Translations under genes and position numbers: made by a program
Part shown: in pieces, positions 1 through 7,775 of the stretch
How positions within the stretch are numbered: position 1 is the first letter of the stretch
Layout: each line of letters begins with the position of its first letter
The notes under the pieces: model-generated
Told to the model about the DNA's origin: nothing
Seen by the model: the letters and a program-made list of their open reading frames with translations, nothing else
Database searches by the model: none
Source of the DNA: Mangrovimonas futianensis
GTDB lineage: Bacteria; Bacteroidota; Bacteroidia; Flavobacteriales; Flavobacteriaceae
Assembly (NCBI RefSeq): GCF_021245805.1
Contig: NZ_JAJJNF010000009.1
Span: 62,001 to 126,000 of the forward strand
DNA length: 64,000 nt
Reading direction: 5' to 3'

Positions 1-53
1 AAGAGACTCCAAGTGAGTTAAAAGAATCCTTGTCTCAAATTTATAAGTATTAG
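1..53 (+). CDS. C-terminal tail of a probable AraC-family regulator (partial)
   Basis: An open frame enters from the left edge and stops with TAG at 51-53. The visible residues end in TPSELKESLSQIYKY. The TPSE step followed by a short basic tail is how many AraC/XylS proteins end, just after the second helix-turn-helix, so a DNA-binding regulator is the best guess. Only about 16 residues are seen, so this is weak. It lies 66 bp upstream of, and on the same strand as, an iron alcohol dehydrogenase, an order that recalls the E. coli yqhC-yqhD pair. Confidence 0.4.
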   Translation, partial: ETPSELKESLSQIYKY

Positions 54-119
54 GATCATTTTTATAATCTAAAGCCTTCCTTGCTTATCTAATTTTGCCT
101 CATCAAAAAAATATAAAAG

Positions 120-1271
120 ATGAGTAAATTATTTATTGCTAGTGAAGTTTTTCATGGTGTTGGTACCTTGGAAGAATTGAAAAATATTAAGGGGCAGAAA
201 GCAGTTCTTGTGACTGGTGGAAGTTCAATGAAAAAAAGTGGTGCTTTAGATAAGGCTGTTTCATACTTAAATGAAGCGGGTATAGAAACAAAAGTTTTTG
301 AAGGTGTAGAGGAAGATCCATCATCTGCTACATGTTTAAAAGGAGCTGAAGTCATGAATGCCTTCCAACCAGATTGGATTGTTGGTATTGGTGGATGTTC
401 AGCCATTGATGCCGCAAAAATGATGTGGGTGTTTTATGAGTATCCAGATGCAGATTTTGATGCTATGACAAAACCATTTTCAGTTCCAACTCTAAGAACG
501 AAAGCAAAATTTGTAGCTATTCCTTCTACAAGTGGAACTGGAACTGAAACGACTGGTTTGGCTGTAATAACAGATCGTGAAAAAGGAGTTAAATATCCAA
601 TCGTATCTTACGAATTAACACCAGATATCGCTATTGTTGACGGTGAAATATGTTCAACCATGCCTGCTCACGTAACATCGAACACTGGTTTAGATGCCTT
701 AACACACTGTGTTGAAGCTTACGTTTCAAACATTGATGATAACTATGCTGATGCGTTATCAAAAGGAGGTTTAGAGATTGTATTTAATAATTTAAAAGAA
801 GCTGTAACCAATCCTGATAACTTGAAGGCACGTCAAAACATGCACGATGCATCGTTTATGGGAGGTTTGGCATTTAACAATGCTTGGTTAGGTATTGTTC
901 ACTCATTGTCTCACCAAGTAGGAGCACTTTATGGAATTCCTCACGGCGCATCAAATGCTATTTTCTTGCCAAACGTGATTCGTTTTAACTCAAAAGCTTC
1001 TAATCGTTTCCCAGATTTAGCTAAAATTATAGGGAAGGAAACTGCTGAAGATTTAGCGGTGGCTGTAGAAACTTTAAGAGCTGATGTAAACAACCAAGCA
1101 ACCATTAAAGAATTTGGAATCTCTCAAGAAGACTGGGATAAAAACTTAGATTACATTGCTAACAATGCATTCTTAGATCCTTGTACAGGTTTCAATCCAA
1201 GAAAACCAACAGTTGAAGAGTTGAAAGATATTTACAATGCATGTTATAACGGTGAAATTGTTAATTTCTAA
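120..1271 (+). CDS. Iron-containing alcohol dehydrogenase
   Basis: Predicted cytoplasmic group III alcohol dehydrogenase that interconverts a primary alcohol and its aldehyde with NAD(P)H; the substrate cannot be read from sequence. The 383 residues match the usual family length. Nucleotide-binding motifs are GGCSAIDAAK near residue 92 and PSTSGTGTE near 138. Likely metal ligands are Asp and His of GLDALTH (about 191 and 195) and the His residues of HSLSHQ and GIPHG (about 265 and 275). All are intact. The ATG at 120 gives the normal N-terminus. A strong terminator follows, so it is probably transcribed alone or with the regulator tail upstream. Reduction of toxic aldehydes is a plausible role, as for YqhD, but that is inference. 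Confidence 0.93.
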   Translation: MSKLFIASEVFHGVGTLEELKNIKGQKAVLVTGGSSMKKSGALDKAVSYLNEAGIETKVFEGVEEDPSSATCLKGAEVMNAFQPDWIVGIGGCSAIDAAKMMWVFYEYPDADFDAMTKPFSVPTLRTKAKFVAIPSTSGTGTETTGLAVITDREKGVKYPIVSYELTPDIAIVDGEICSTMPAHVTSNTGLDALTHCVEAYVSNIDDNYADALSKGGLEIVFNNLKEAVTNPDNLKARQNMHDASFMGGLAFNNAWLGIVHSLSHQVGALYGIPHGASNAIFLPNVIRFNSKASNRFPDLAKIIGKETAEDLAVAVETLRADVNNQATIKEFGISQEDWDKNLDYIANNAFLDPCTGFNPRKPTVEELKDIYNACYNGEIVNF

Positions 1272-1297
1272 GTGTTAATAGGCTTTTAGTTAGTAAA

Positions 1298-1330
1298 AAA
1301 ACCAGTTCATTTTGAACTGGTTTTTTTTTA
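1298..1330 (+). terminator. Rho-independent terminator
   Basis: An inverted repeat, AACCAGTTCA and TGAACTGGTT, with a very short loop is followed by a run of nine T. It lies 27 bp after the alcohol dehydrogenase stop codon. Confidence 0.9.
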
Positions 1331-1408
1331 AATGTAGTTGTAAAAGATTAACATTATTTATAATAAATGGATTTTTTAAGTTCTTAAATATTGAGTTAAT
1401 TTACAATC

Positions 1409-1795
1409 GTGTTCAAAACATTAAGACAAAATAAATCAACAAGATGGTTATGGGGTTTTATGGCCCTGTATTTGTTGAATATAAGTGTTGATCCATCCGA
1501 TATCCAACCTCATTGGATTCCAGAAGACTTATCATTTAATGATCAAGAAAGCATTGTTGAGATTGTAATTGAAAAAGTATTGGGGTTTGAAAATGCATTC
1601 GAAGAATATGATGACAATGATACCGAAGAACACAGCAATGGCAAACAAGTTAAAATTAATTTGTTAATACCTTACGCCCATTCAAACTACCTTGAAAATG
1701 TTCAGTTTATTGATCAAAATCAACATTTTGGTTTTCGAAATGCCTTTTTGCCATTGGGGTATTTTGAAATAGACACACCGCCTCCTAAAGTTTAA
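1409..1795 (+). CDS. Flavobacterial membrane-anchored protein of unknown function
   Basis: 128 residues, starting at GTG 1409; no in-frame ATG fits the conserved N-terminus. A basic start (MFKTLRQNKSTRWLW) leads into one hydrophobic segment (about residues 14-27), followed by an acidic stretch around residues 60-75 and a soluble tail rich in His and aromatic residues. I know this protein as one usually found beside the outer-membrane-type protein encoded next, but I know no function for it. The 78-bp gap and shared strand suggest co-transcription with the next gene. The acidic and His-containing tail could bind metal, which is speculation. Confidence 0.7.
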   Translation: MFKTLRQNKSTRWLWGFMALYLLNISVDPSDIQPHWIPEDLSFNDQESIVEIVIEKVLGFENAFEEYDDNDTEEHSNGKQVKINLLIPYAHSNYLENVQFIDQNQHFGFRNAFLPLGYFEIDTPPPKV

Positions 1796-1873
1796 TTTGT
1801 TTTTAGAATGTATTAGATCCATACCTGTTTTTAGGGTATCGGAGCATTGTATCATTATTTCAACAAATTAATC

Positions 1874-2731
1874 ATGTATTTAAAAAAAATATTTGTGCTG
1901 GTCGTTGTATTGGCAAAACTAAGCAGTGCTATAGCGCAACAAACAAAAACCGAATTAGATAGTATTTACATTCAACAAACTGAGGTGGATGAGCAACCTG
2001 TAAAGGTATTCCATGCCGAACCTCTTTATATCGACCTCATTCGAGATTTAGGTGCTAGAAAGGGCGAAAGGGAATGGAACTTGGGATTGGGAATGACCGA
2101 TAATTTAACCTTTGATTCTTATGAGGCTCTAATTGAATATGAGTGGGCACCCATTGATCGGCTTGGGTTGGAAGTGGAATTTCCTTTTACGTTTTATACA
2201 CATGTGGATGGAACTCAAAATGTAACTATTCCATCAAACCGCTTAAACAGTATCAAGATTGCGACTCAATGGTCATTTTTTGTAAATGAGCGTATGGCTA
2301 CTTCCATGGCTATAGGATATATCAACGAATTTGAATTGTCAGATTTTAGAAGTTTTGGCTCTCCTTTAATAACCGGAAATGTTTACAATCCATTTTTGGT
2401 TGTGGCTAAACGTTGGGGCACTCATTTTCACTCGTTAGTTTATACCGGTCCCATGGTTTCTCAGCATTTTGAAACCAATGATTTTCACACCACTTATGAT
2501 GTGAATACCAGTTTCCATTATATGATTTCTGGAACGAGGAATTTTATTGGGGTCGAATTTAATAAGACCTTTGATGGAGCTGATTTTGATATGACCATCC
2601 GTCCGCAAATGCGGGTAGGGGTGGCCGAAAACCTACTGGTAGGTATTGTTGGCGGAATTCCTATAAATAGAGAAGAAGAGCGTTTAAGCTCCTTTATCAG
2701 GCTTATTTGGGAGCCAAAGGAAAAGGGTTAG
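1874..2731 (+). CDS. Putative outer-membrane or periplasmic protein, HAEPL family
   Basis: I take ATG 1874 as start because it gives a clean signal peptide (MYLKKIFVLVVVLAKLSSAIAQ), whereas the upstream TTG would add nine polar residues before it. The mature protein of about 265 residues begins with a conserved HAEPLYIDLIRDLGARKGE block. It then alternates aromatic and polar residues in short strands and ends near RLIWEPK, consistent with a small beta-barrel or outer-membrane beta protein. No enzymatic motif is seen. It sits 78 bp behind the membrane-anchored partner and before a terminator, so the two likely form one unit. Function unknown. Confidence 0.75.
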   Translation: MYLKKIFVLVVVLAKLSSAIAQQTKTELDSIYIQQTEVDEQPVKVFHAEPLYIDLIRDLGARKGEREWNLGLGMTDNLTFDSYEALIEYEWAPIDRLGLEVEFPFTFYTHVDGTQNVTIPSNRLNSIKIATQWSFFVNERMATSMAIGYINEFELSDFRSFGSPLITGNVYNPFLVVAKRWGTHFHSLVYTGPMVSQHFETNDFHTTYDVNTSFHYMISGTRNFIGVEFNKTFDGADFDMTIRPQMRVGVAENLLVGIVGGIPINREEERLSSFIRLIWEPKEKG

Positions 2732-2750
2732 GATACCTATTTAAATAATA

Positions 2751-2794
2751 AGGAAGTTGTTTCCGATGAAACGGAGGCAACTTCTTTGTTTTTA
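2751..2794 (+). terminator. Rho-independent terminator
   Basis: GAAGTTG at 2753-2759 pairs with CAACTTC at 2778-2784, with a partly paired inner stem (TTCC/GGAG). A T-rich tract follows. It lies between convergent genes. Confidence 0.75.
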
Positions 2795-2806
2795 TAGCCA
2801 TTGTGT

Positions 2807-3433
2807 TTATTGCTTTGCGCTTATTCTATAGGTGCATCGTTGTCCGCCAGATACCATATGTTCCATACGCTCTACAATAAATTCATCACCCAATAACTGT
2901 TGGAAATTTTTTAATTCACTTTTACAAAAACCTTGGCATTCAGTGGCTGCTGCACAAATAGGGCAGTGGTTTTCTATTAAATAGTAGGCGTCATTTTCCT
3001 TTTTCCATTCGGCTAAATAGCCTTCTTTAGAACGTATTTGACTCAATTGTTCCAATCGACATTCAATCGAGTTGCTATGTTCTAAAGCTTTTTGGTAGTG
3101 GCTGTATATTTTTGATTCACGGTCATTAATAAGCAATTCCAAGGCATTATTTCCTAATAGTTTTTTTACAGATTGTAACAATTCTACAGTAACCTGAGCA
3201 TGGGAATCAGGAAATTCAGAAGCACTTTCTTTACTTAAGGAATAATAAGTGACTGGTCGACCCACACCTTCTTTTCTCGAATTGGTTTCTACCAGCTTCT
3301 TATCAATAAGTTTTACTAAATGCAAGCGAGCTCCTTCTTTAGTAATTCCCAACTCTGAGGCTAGGGAATTTAGAGATACTTCTCCTTGCATTTTGAGAAT
3401 CAATAATATTTTGTCTGTTGCTGTTTTCTTCAT
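2807..3433 (-). CDS. SufR-like winged-helix regulator with C-terminal cysteine cluster
   Basis: 208 residues. Residues 1-75 form an ArsR/DeoR-type winged helix (ILLILKMQGEVSLNSLASEL, then TKEGARLHLVKL and a wing at RPVTYYSLS). A helical middle follows. The C-terminal region has HCPICAAATECQGFCKSEL and, about 30 residues later, GGQRCTYRI. This matches the layout of SufR and related COG2345 regulators, in which cysteines bind an iron-sulfur cluster; here there are five cysteines rather than three. It is divergent from superoxide dismutase across a spacer with two promoters and a perfect palindrome, so control of that gene and of itself in response to iron-sulfur or oxidative state is likely (inference). 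Confidence 0.82.
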   Translation of the reverse strand: MKKTATDKILLILKMQGEVSLNSLASELGITKEGARLHLVKLIDKKLVETNSRKEGVGRPVTYYSLSKESASEFPDSHAQVTVELLQSVKKLLGNNALELLINDRESKIYSHYQKALEHSNSIECRLEQLSQIRSKEGYLAEWKKENDAYYLIENHCPICAAATECQGFCKSELKNFQQLLGDEFIVERMEHMVSGGQRCTYRISAKQ

Positions 3434-3465
3434 TTTACAATAAAATCATTGTTTTATTTGTCCTA

Positions 3466-3473
3466 CAAAGGTA
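3466..3473 (-). promoter_or_regulatory. -7 box of the SufR-like regulator promoter
   Basis: Read on the minus strand this is TACCTTTG, a full match to the Bacteroidota TAnnTTTG element, 32 bp upstream of the regulator start codon. An ACAAT/ATTGT inverted repeat (3437-3452) lies between the box and the gene. Confidence 0.7.
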
Positions 3474-3516
3474 TTGAATTATAATTTAATGGTCTTTGTG
3501 AATATTTTAACTCAAA

Positions 3517-3540
3517 TAAAACAAGTAAAAACTTGTTTTA
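3517..3540. promoter_or_regulatory. Perfect palindrome, candidate operator
   Basis: TAAAACAAGT and ACTTGTTTTA form a perfect 10-bp inverted repeat around AAAA. It lies between the divergent regulator and superoxide dismutase promoters and overlaps the -33 region of the latter. The symmetry fits a dimeric winged-helix repressor, most simply the neighbouring SufR-like protein. Confidence 0.65.
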
Positions 3541-3563
3541 TTGTTTATGTCTCTTTAATTTTG
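3533..3563 (+). promoter_or_regulatory. Promoter of superoxide dismutase
   Basis: TTG at 3533-3535 is followed after 20 bp by TAATTTTG at 3556-3563, matching the flavobacterial -33/-7 pattern. The start codon is 30 bp downstream. Confidence 0.65.
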
Positions 3564-3592
3564 TACCAGTATTAACCTTAAAATTTAAAAAT

Positions 3593-4213
3593 ATGAGTTT
3601 TGTATTGCCAGAGTTGCCATATGCCTATGATGCATTGGATAACTATTTTGATAAAGAAACAATGACTATTCATCACCAACGCCACCACCAAGGCTATGTA
3701 AATAATTTAAATCAAGCCGTTAAAGATGGCGGATTGGAAGGTGAAACTTTAGAAGACCTTTTACGTAATGTAAGTAAATACAGTACGGCTGTAAGAAATA
3801 ATGGAGGCGGTCACTTTAACCACTCTTTGTTTTGGAGTATTTTATCACCATCTCCTAAAACCGCTCCCGAAGGTCCTTTAGCAGATGAAATTAATAAGTT
3901 TTTTGGAGGCTTAGATGGCTTGAAAGAACAGTTAACTCAAGCAGGGTTAAAACAATTTGGTTCTGGTTGGGCTTGGTTATATGTAAAGCATAACGGTACG
4001 CTTGCTGTTTCAGGAACGGCAAATCAAGATAACCCTTTAATGGATACCAATCTAACTGATCAAGGTTTCCCAATTCTAGGAGTAGATGTTTGGGAACATG
4101 CGTATTATTTAAAATACCAAAATAAGAGAGCTGATTATTTGGATGCTTTCTGGTCTGTTTTGGATTGGTCGGCTGTTGAGAAGAAATATGAAGAGGTGCT
4201 TGCCGCATTTTAA
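3593..4213 (+). CDS. sodA: Superoxide dismutase, Mn-type of the Fe/Mn family
   Basis: Converts superoxide to oxygen and hydrogen peroxide. I place the start at ATG 3593, giving 206 residues, the normal length; the frame stays open upstream, but that adds a non-family extension lying over the promoter. Metal ligands are visible: His in MTIHHQRHH (about 27), His in FNHSLFW (about 80), and Asp and His in DVWEHAYY (about 165-170). GGGHFNHSLFW and TDQGFPILG are typical of manganese rather than iron enzymes, although metal use cannot be settled by sequence. No signal peptide is present, so it is cytoplasmic. A strong terminator hairpin follows directly. Confidence 0.95.
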   Translation: MSFVLPELPYAYDALDNYFDKETMTIHHQRHHQGYVNNLNQAVKDGGLEGETLEDLLRNVSKYSTAVRNNGGGHFNHSLFWSILSPSPKTAPEGPLADEINKFFGGLDGLKEQLTQAGLKQFGSGWAWLYVKHNGTLAVSGTANQDNPLMDTNLTDQGFPILGVDVWEHAYYLKYQNKRADYLDAFWSVLDWSAVEKKYEEVLAAF

Positions 4214-4230
4214 TAACTAAAATACATTGT

Positions 4231-4270
4231 AAAAGGGCAAGGTGCGTAAAGTTAACCTTGCCTTTTTTTT
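4231..4270 (+). terminator. Terminator or attenuator directly before the DUF2480 start codon
   Basis: GGCAAGGT and ACCTTGCC pair around an 11-nt loop and are followed by eight T (4263-4270). The next gene starts at 4274, only three bases later, so the hairpin occupies its entire leader. Confidence 0.85.
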
Positions 4271-4273
4271 ATC

Positions 4274-4786
4274 ATGTCTCAAGAAATTTTCATCAATAAA
4301 ATCAACAGCAACGATATGGTTACGGTCGATTTGCTTGACTTTAAACCAAAGGAAAAAAGCTTGCTTTTCGATATTAAAGAGGGGTTGTTTATGGAATTGC
4401 TTCTCAAAGAAAAGGAGTTTCGAACCTTTTTATCTGAAATTAATTGGGAAATCTTTAGAGATAAATATGTAGCTATTGGTTGCACAAGTGATGCTATTGT
4501 TCCTATGTGGGCTTATATGGTTATAGCCGATAAATTAAGCGAGGTGGCTTCAGGTTTTGATTATTCTACCCCAGAGCAATTGGATATCGATCTTTGGAGG
4601 ACTAATATTTTGTCTACGGATTTTAATCATCTATCCCATCAAAAAGTTGTTGTCAGACAAAGTCAACATGTGCCACCAGAGTTATACATTGCCATTACAA
4701 GTAAATTAAAACCATTGGTGAGAACTTTAATGTATGGAGAAGCTGGATTGCCGAAAGTGATTTTAAAAAATAAAAAATTAGAATGA
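4274..4786 (+). CDS. DUF2480 family protein
   Basis: 170 residues, cytoplasmic, with no signal peptide or membrane segment. The sequence (IVPMWAYMVIADKL, VVVRQSQHVPPELYIAITSKLKP) agrees with my memory of the Bacteroidota-specific DUF2480 family, whose function is unknown. In many relatives this gene neighbours flavin or redox genes, and here its stop overlaps the next start by 4 bp (ATGA), indicating translational coupling to the FMN reductase. Its start codon lies three bases after a terminator T-run, so expression depends on read-through from superoxide dismutase or on a promoter I do not see. Confidence 0.82.
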   Translation: MSQEIFINKINSNDMVTVDLLDFKPKEKSLLFDIKEGLFMELLLKEKEFRTFLSEINWEIFRDKYVAIGCTSDAIVPMWAYMVIADKLSEVASGFDYSTPEQLDIDLWRTNILSTDFNHLSHQKVVVRQSQHVPPELYIAITSKLKPLVRTLMYGEAGLPKVILKNKKLE

Positions 4787-5331
4787 AAGTATTAATATTT
4801 AACGGCGCTTTAGAACGTAGAGAAAATGCGACATCCGAGCGGTTAACACGTTACTTATATGAACAACTTCAAAAACAAGGGGTTGTGGTCACCGTCTTTA
4901 AAATGGCAGATTCTGGGATTCCTCTTTTTGATGTTTCCTTACAGAACACGCCTAAATCAGTAGAACTCATGAATCATATTTTTCGTGATGCAGATGTTCA
5001 CATTTGGATAACGCCTCTTTATCATGGAAGTATGACAGGAGTCATGAAGAATTGTTTGGATTGGTTGCAATACAGTGCCAATATGCCAAAACCATATTTG
5101 ACGGGGAAGTTGGTAGGGTTGATGTGTTGGGCTGATGGGGTTCAGGCTATGCAGGGAATTAACGCGATGGATTCAGTGGCTAAGGCCTTACGCGCCTGGA
5201 CGGCACCTTTGAGTATTCCCATCCAGAGAAATGAATTGTTTAATGAGGAAGGGGAAATTAGCGATAAATATGGCAAACGAGTAAATATGCTGATTGACCT
5301 GCTTCTGCAATCTTCTTTTAAGAGAGTATAG
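4783..5331 (+). CDS. NAD(P)H-dependent FMN reductase-like flavoprotein
   Basis: 182 residues with a flavodoxin-like fold. The N-terminal strand MKVLIFNGALERRENATSE forms a phosphate-binding loop for FMN, and ITPLYHGSMTGVMKNCLDWL contains the family's P-x-Y-x-x-S-x-x-x-x-K-N-x-x-D pattern around residues 78-94. It probably reduces FMN, quinones or azo or metal substrates with NADPH. The 4-bp overlap with DUF2480 marks a two-gene unit behind superoxide dismutase. The family also includes ArsH and ChrR-type reductases, so the physiological substrate is open. Confidence 0.88.
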   Translation: MKVLIFNGALERRENATSERLTRYLYEQLQKQGVVVTVFKMADSGIPLFDVSLQNTPKSVELMNHIFRDADVHIWITPLYHGSMTGVMKNCLDWLQYSANMPKPYLTGKLVGLMCWADGVQAMQGINAMDSVAKALRAWTAPLSIPIQRNELFNEEGEISDKYGKRVNMLIDLLLQSSFKRV

Positions 5332-5436
5332 GTTAATGTTATAGAAAATAGGTTTTTAACTTAAATTATCTGGACAATCTGTAATTTGGGTAGTATTCTC
5401 TGTAATCAAGATAAGTGGGTTTGTGAATCATCTGCT

Positions 5437-5444
5437 TACCTTTG
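5437..5444 (+). promoter_or_regulatory. -7 box upstream of the MBL-fold hydrolase
   Basis: TACCTTTG fully matches TAnnTTTG and lies 59 bp before the start codon at 5504. A TTTG at 5420-5423 is present, but its spacing (13 bp) is shorter than usual. Confidence 0.5.
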
Positions 5445-5503
5445 CCTGCAATTAGAAAATTATAAAGGCTTTTCCTGAATCAGGTTATTTAATTGTTATT
5501 GGC

Positions 5504-6607
5504 ATGAAGCGCATTTTAAAAGTCTTATTGGGCTTAATTTTATTTTTATCTTTAATTACTATGGGGATACTCAATCAGTTTAAATTCGGACAGCACCCAA
5601 AAGGAGAGCGTTTAGAGCGCATCAAAAAATCTGCTAACTATCAAGATGGTGCCTTTAAAAACCTTAGCGATACCAAGGTGATGACCTCCGATAAAGGGAC
5701 CTTTCGGACCATGTTGGATTTTATGCTTTCCAAAAAGGTGGATGTAACACCTACCGATTCCTTACCTTTTGTTAAAACCAATCTTAAGAACCTCAATCAA
5801 GAAGAGGACATATTGGTATGGTTCGGACACTCCTCTTACTTTATGAGAATAGATGGAAGCACTTATTTGGTAGATCCTGTATTTTGTGGTTATGCAGCGC
5901 CTTTTTCTTTTATGAATAAAGCCTATAAAGGAACCAATAATTACCATGTGGATGACTTGCCTAATATTGATTATTTAATCATATCACATGATCATTGGGA
6001 TCATTTGGATTATGAAACCATTTTGCAGTTGAAGCCTAAAGTCAAACAAGTGGTTTGTGCTTTGGGTGTGGGACAACATTTGGAGTATTGGGGGTATGAA
6101 ACTACCATGATACATGAATTGGATTGGTATGAAGGCATCTCCTTTGGAGATGTAAATTTTACGGCAACACCAGCGCGTCATTTTTCAGGTAGAGGTCTGC
6201 GTCGAAATAAAACCCTATGGGCTTCATATGTGCTAAAAACCCCAAGTTATAATTTCTATATCGGTGGTGATAGTGGGTATGATTCCTTTTACAAAGAAAT
6301 TGGAGCTAAGTATGGTCCTTTTGATCTGGCAATTATTGAACAGGGACAATATAGTGAAGACTGGAACCAAATTCATTTGTTGCCCAAGCAATTGTTTCAG
6401 GTGGCCGAAGACTTAAATGTACAGCGCGTATTTCCTGTGCACAATTCCAAGTTTGCGCTTTCTGGTCACCCGTGGTATGAACCTTTGAATGAGGCTTTAG
6501 AAAATAAAGAATCTGAAATAGCTTTGGTAACTCCTATGGTAGGAGAGTTGGTAAGCTTAAACGATAGTACCCAAGTATTTTCTTCTTGGTGGAAAGACTT
6601 GAAGTGA
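5504..6607 (+). CDS. Membrane-anchored MBL-fold hydrolase (UlaG/NAPE-PLD-like)
   Basis: 367 residues. An N-terminal hydrophobic helix (residues 4-24) would anchor or export the protein. The metallo-beta-lactamase fold follows, with FGHSSYFMRIDGSTYLVDP near residue 107, the metal-binding motif SHDHWDHLD near 163, a His in PARHFSGRG near 225, GGDSGYD near 263 and PVHNSKF near 324. The SHDHxDHLD and AxHFSGRG signatures are those of the NAPE-PLD/UlaG-like branch, which cleaves phosphodiesters or lactones; the substrate here is unknown. It has its own likely promoter and converges on the AraC gene that follows. Confidence 0.88.
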   Translation: MKRILKVLLGLILFLSLITMGILNQFKFGQHPKGERLERIKKSANYQDGAFKNLSDTKVMTSDKGTFRTMLDFMLSKKVDVTPTDSLPFVKTNLKNLNQEEDILVWFGHSSYFMRIDGSTYLVDPVFCGYAAPFSFMNKAYKGTNNYHVDDLPNIDYLIISHDHWDHLDYETILQLKPKVKQVVCALGVGQHLEYWGYETTMIHELDWYEGISFGDVNFTATPARHFSGRGLRRNKTLWASYVLKTPSYNFYIGGDSGYDSFYKEIGAKYGPFDLAIIEQGQYSEDWNQIHLLPKQLFQVAEDLNVQRVFPVHNSKFALSGHPWYEPLNEALENKESEIALVTPMVGELVSLNDSTQVFSSWWKDLK

Positions 6608-6641
6608 TGAAAAGAGCTTCTATTGAATTTAAATCTTTAGA

Positions 6642-7559
6642 TTAGTTTAAATTTCGATATTCTAAAGGAGAAATTCCCATATTTTTTTTAAACATTCGAG
6701 TAAAGTGTTGCGGATGTTTGAAACCTAACTCAAAAGCAATTTCGCTGATGGATTTTTCCGATCCGAACATTTTGGTTTTGGCTACTTCTATTAGTTTTAA
6801 TTGAATATGTTCCTGGGCCGATTTACCAGTCTCTTTCTTTAATAAATCACCTAAATAGTTTGGAGATACACATAAAATGTCGGCGCAATAGCTTACTGAA
6901 GGTAAGCCATGTTCAGAAGGTGCTCCAGACTGAAAATAATCTCTAATAATTTTTTCAAAGCGCGCTAAAATATCTTTATTGACATGGCTTCGCGTGTTGA
7001 ATTGACGTTCGTAAAACCGCTTGCTATAGTTGAGAAATAAATCAATGTAGGAAACAATTAAGGTTTTACTGTGTGAATCAATAGCATGCTCAAGTTCATA
7101 TTGAATATTCGAAAAACAATTATTGATAATATCCCTTTCTCGAGCAGATAAATTTAAAGCTTCATTTACTTCATAGGAGAAAAAGGTATAGCTATTAATT
7201 TGATCACTTAAGGGTGTTCCCAGAATCAAATCTGGATGAAATACCAAAGCAAAGCCTTCGCCTTTTTTTTCTCCTTTTCCCTCTATACCGAAAGCTTGAC
7301 CTGGAGCCATAAAAATCAGAGAGCCTTCCTCATAATCGTAGTTATTGACACCATAAGTAATATTACCACATTTGGCATCCTTTAAAAAGATGGCGAACAT
7401 GTTCATTTGTGCTTTGGTATAGCGGTTTGGCTCAACTTTAGAATAATCAAAAACAGGTAATTGCGAAAAATCTATAAAGCTTATTAAGGGGTGTAGTGTT
7501 TCAATACCGAGAATGTGATTGTACTCGGTCACTGAATTTATTTGATAGATCTTGTTCAT
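6642..7559 (-). CDS. AraC-family transcriptional regulator
   Basis: 305 residues. The N-terminal 170 residues resemble a cupin-like sensor domain (GSLIFMAPGQAFGIEG). The C-terminal 100 residues carry two helix-turn-helix motifs (SVSYCADILCVSPNYLGDLLKKETG and the second, SISEIAFELGFKHPQHFTRMFKK, quoted only in part) and end in the family step GISPLEYRNLN. It is divergent from the carboxylesterase gene 216 bp away, the most likely target. I saw no 21-bp-spaced direct repeat in that spacer, so the operator is not identified. The ligand is unknown. Confidence 0.92.
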   Translation of the reverse strand: MNKIYQINSVTEYNHILGIETLHPLISFIDFSQLPVFDYSKVEPNRYTKAQMNMFAIFLKDAKCGNITYGVNNYDYEEGSLIFMAPGQAFGIEGKGEKKGEGFALVFHPDLILGTPLSDQINSYTFFSYEVNEALNLSARERDIINNCFSNIQYELEHAIDSHSKTLIVSYIDLFLNYSKRFYERQFNTRSHVNKDILARFEKIIRDYFQSGAPSEHGLPSVSYCADILCVSPNYLGDLLKKETGKSAQEHIQLKLIEVAKTKMFGSEKSISEIAFELGFKHPQHFTRMFKKNMGISPLEYRNLN

Positions 7560-7775
7560 ATCAATAGAAAATTGTACTGCAAATTAAAGCACAATTTTTT
7601 AAATCCAATATGACATGTGTATATAAGCCGTAATTCTGGTAGGTCAATCAGGAATGCGGGTCTTTTTTTTATAAGAGTTACTTGGATATTTACAGTGATT
7701 AAAATGAAATGGTTGGAAATCGTTTAACTGTTTGATAATACGGATTTAAAATAATGTCAAAATAAATCAATAAAA

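Noticed and set aside
4242..4472. 76-codon frame overlapping DUF2480
   Set aside because: It starts inside the terminator hairpin and overlaps the clearly conserved DUF2480 frame.
6608..6660. Hairpin between convergent hydrolase and AraC genes
   Set aside because: AATTTAAA/TTTAAATT is AT-only with a long loop and lacks a T-run, so I did not call a terminator.
7560..7775. Operator of the AraC gene at 6642
   Set aside because: GGTTGGAAAT and GTTTGATAAT resemble a repeat, but the spacing is 18 bp and the match is poor.
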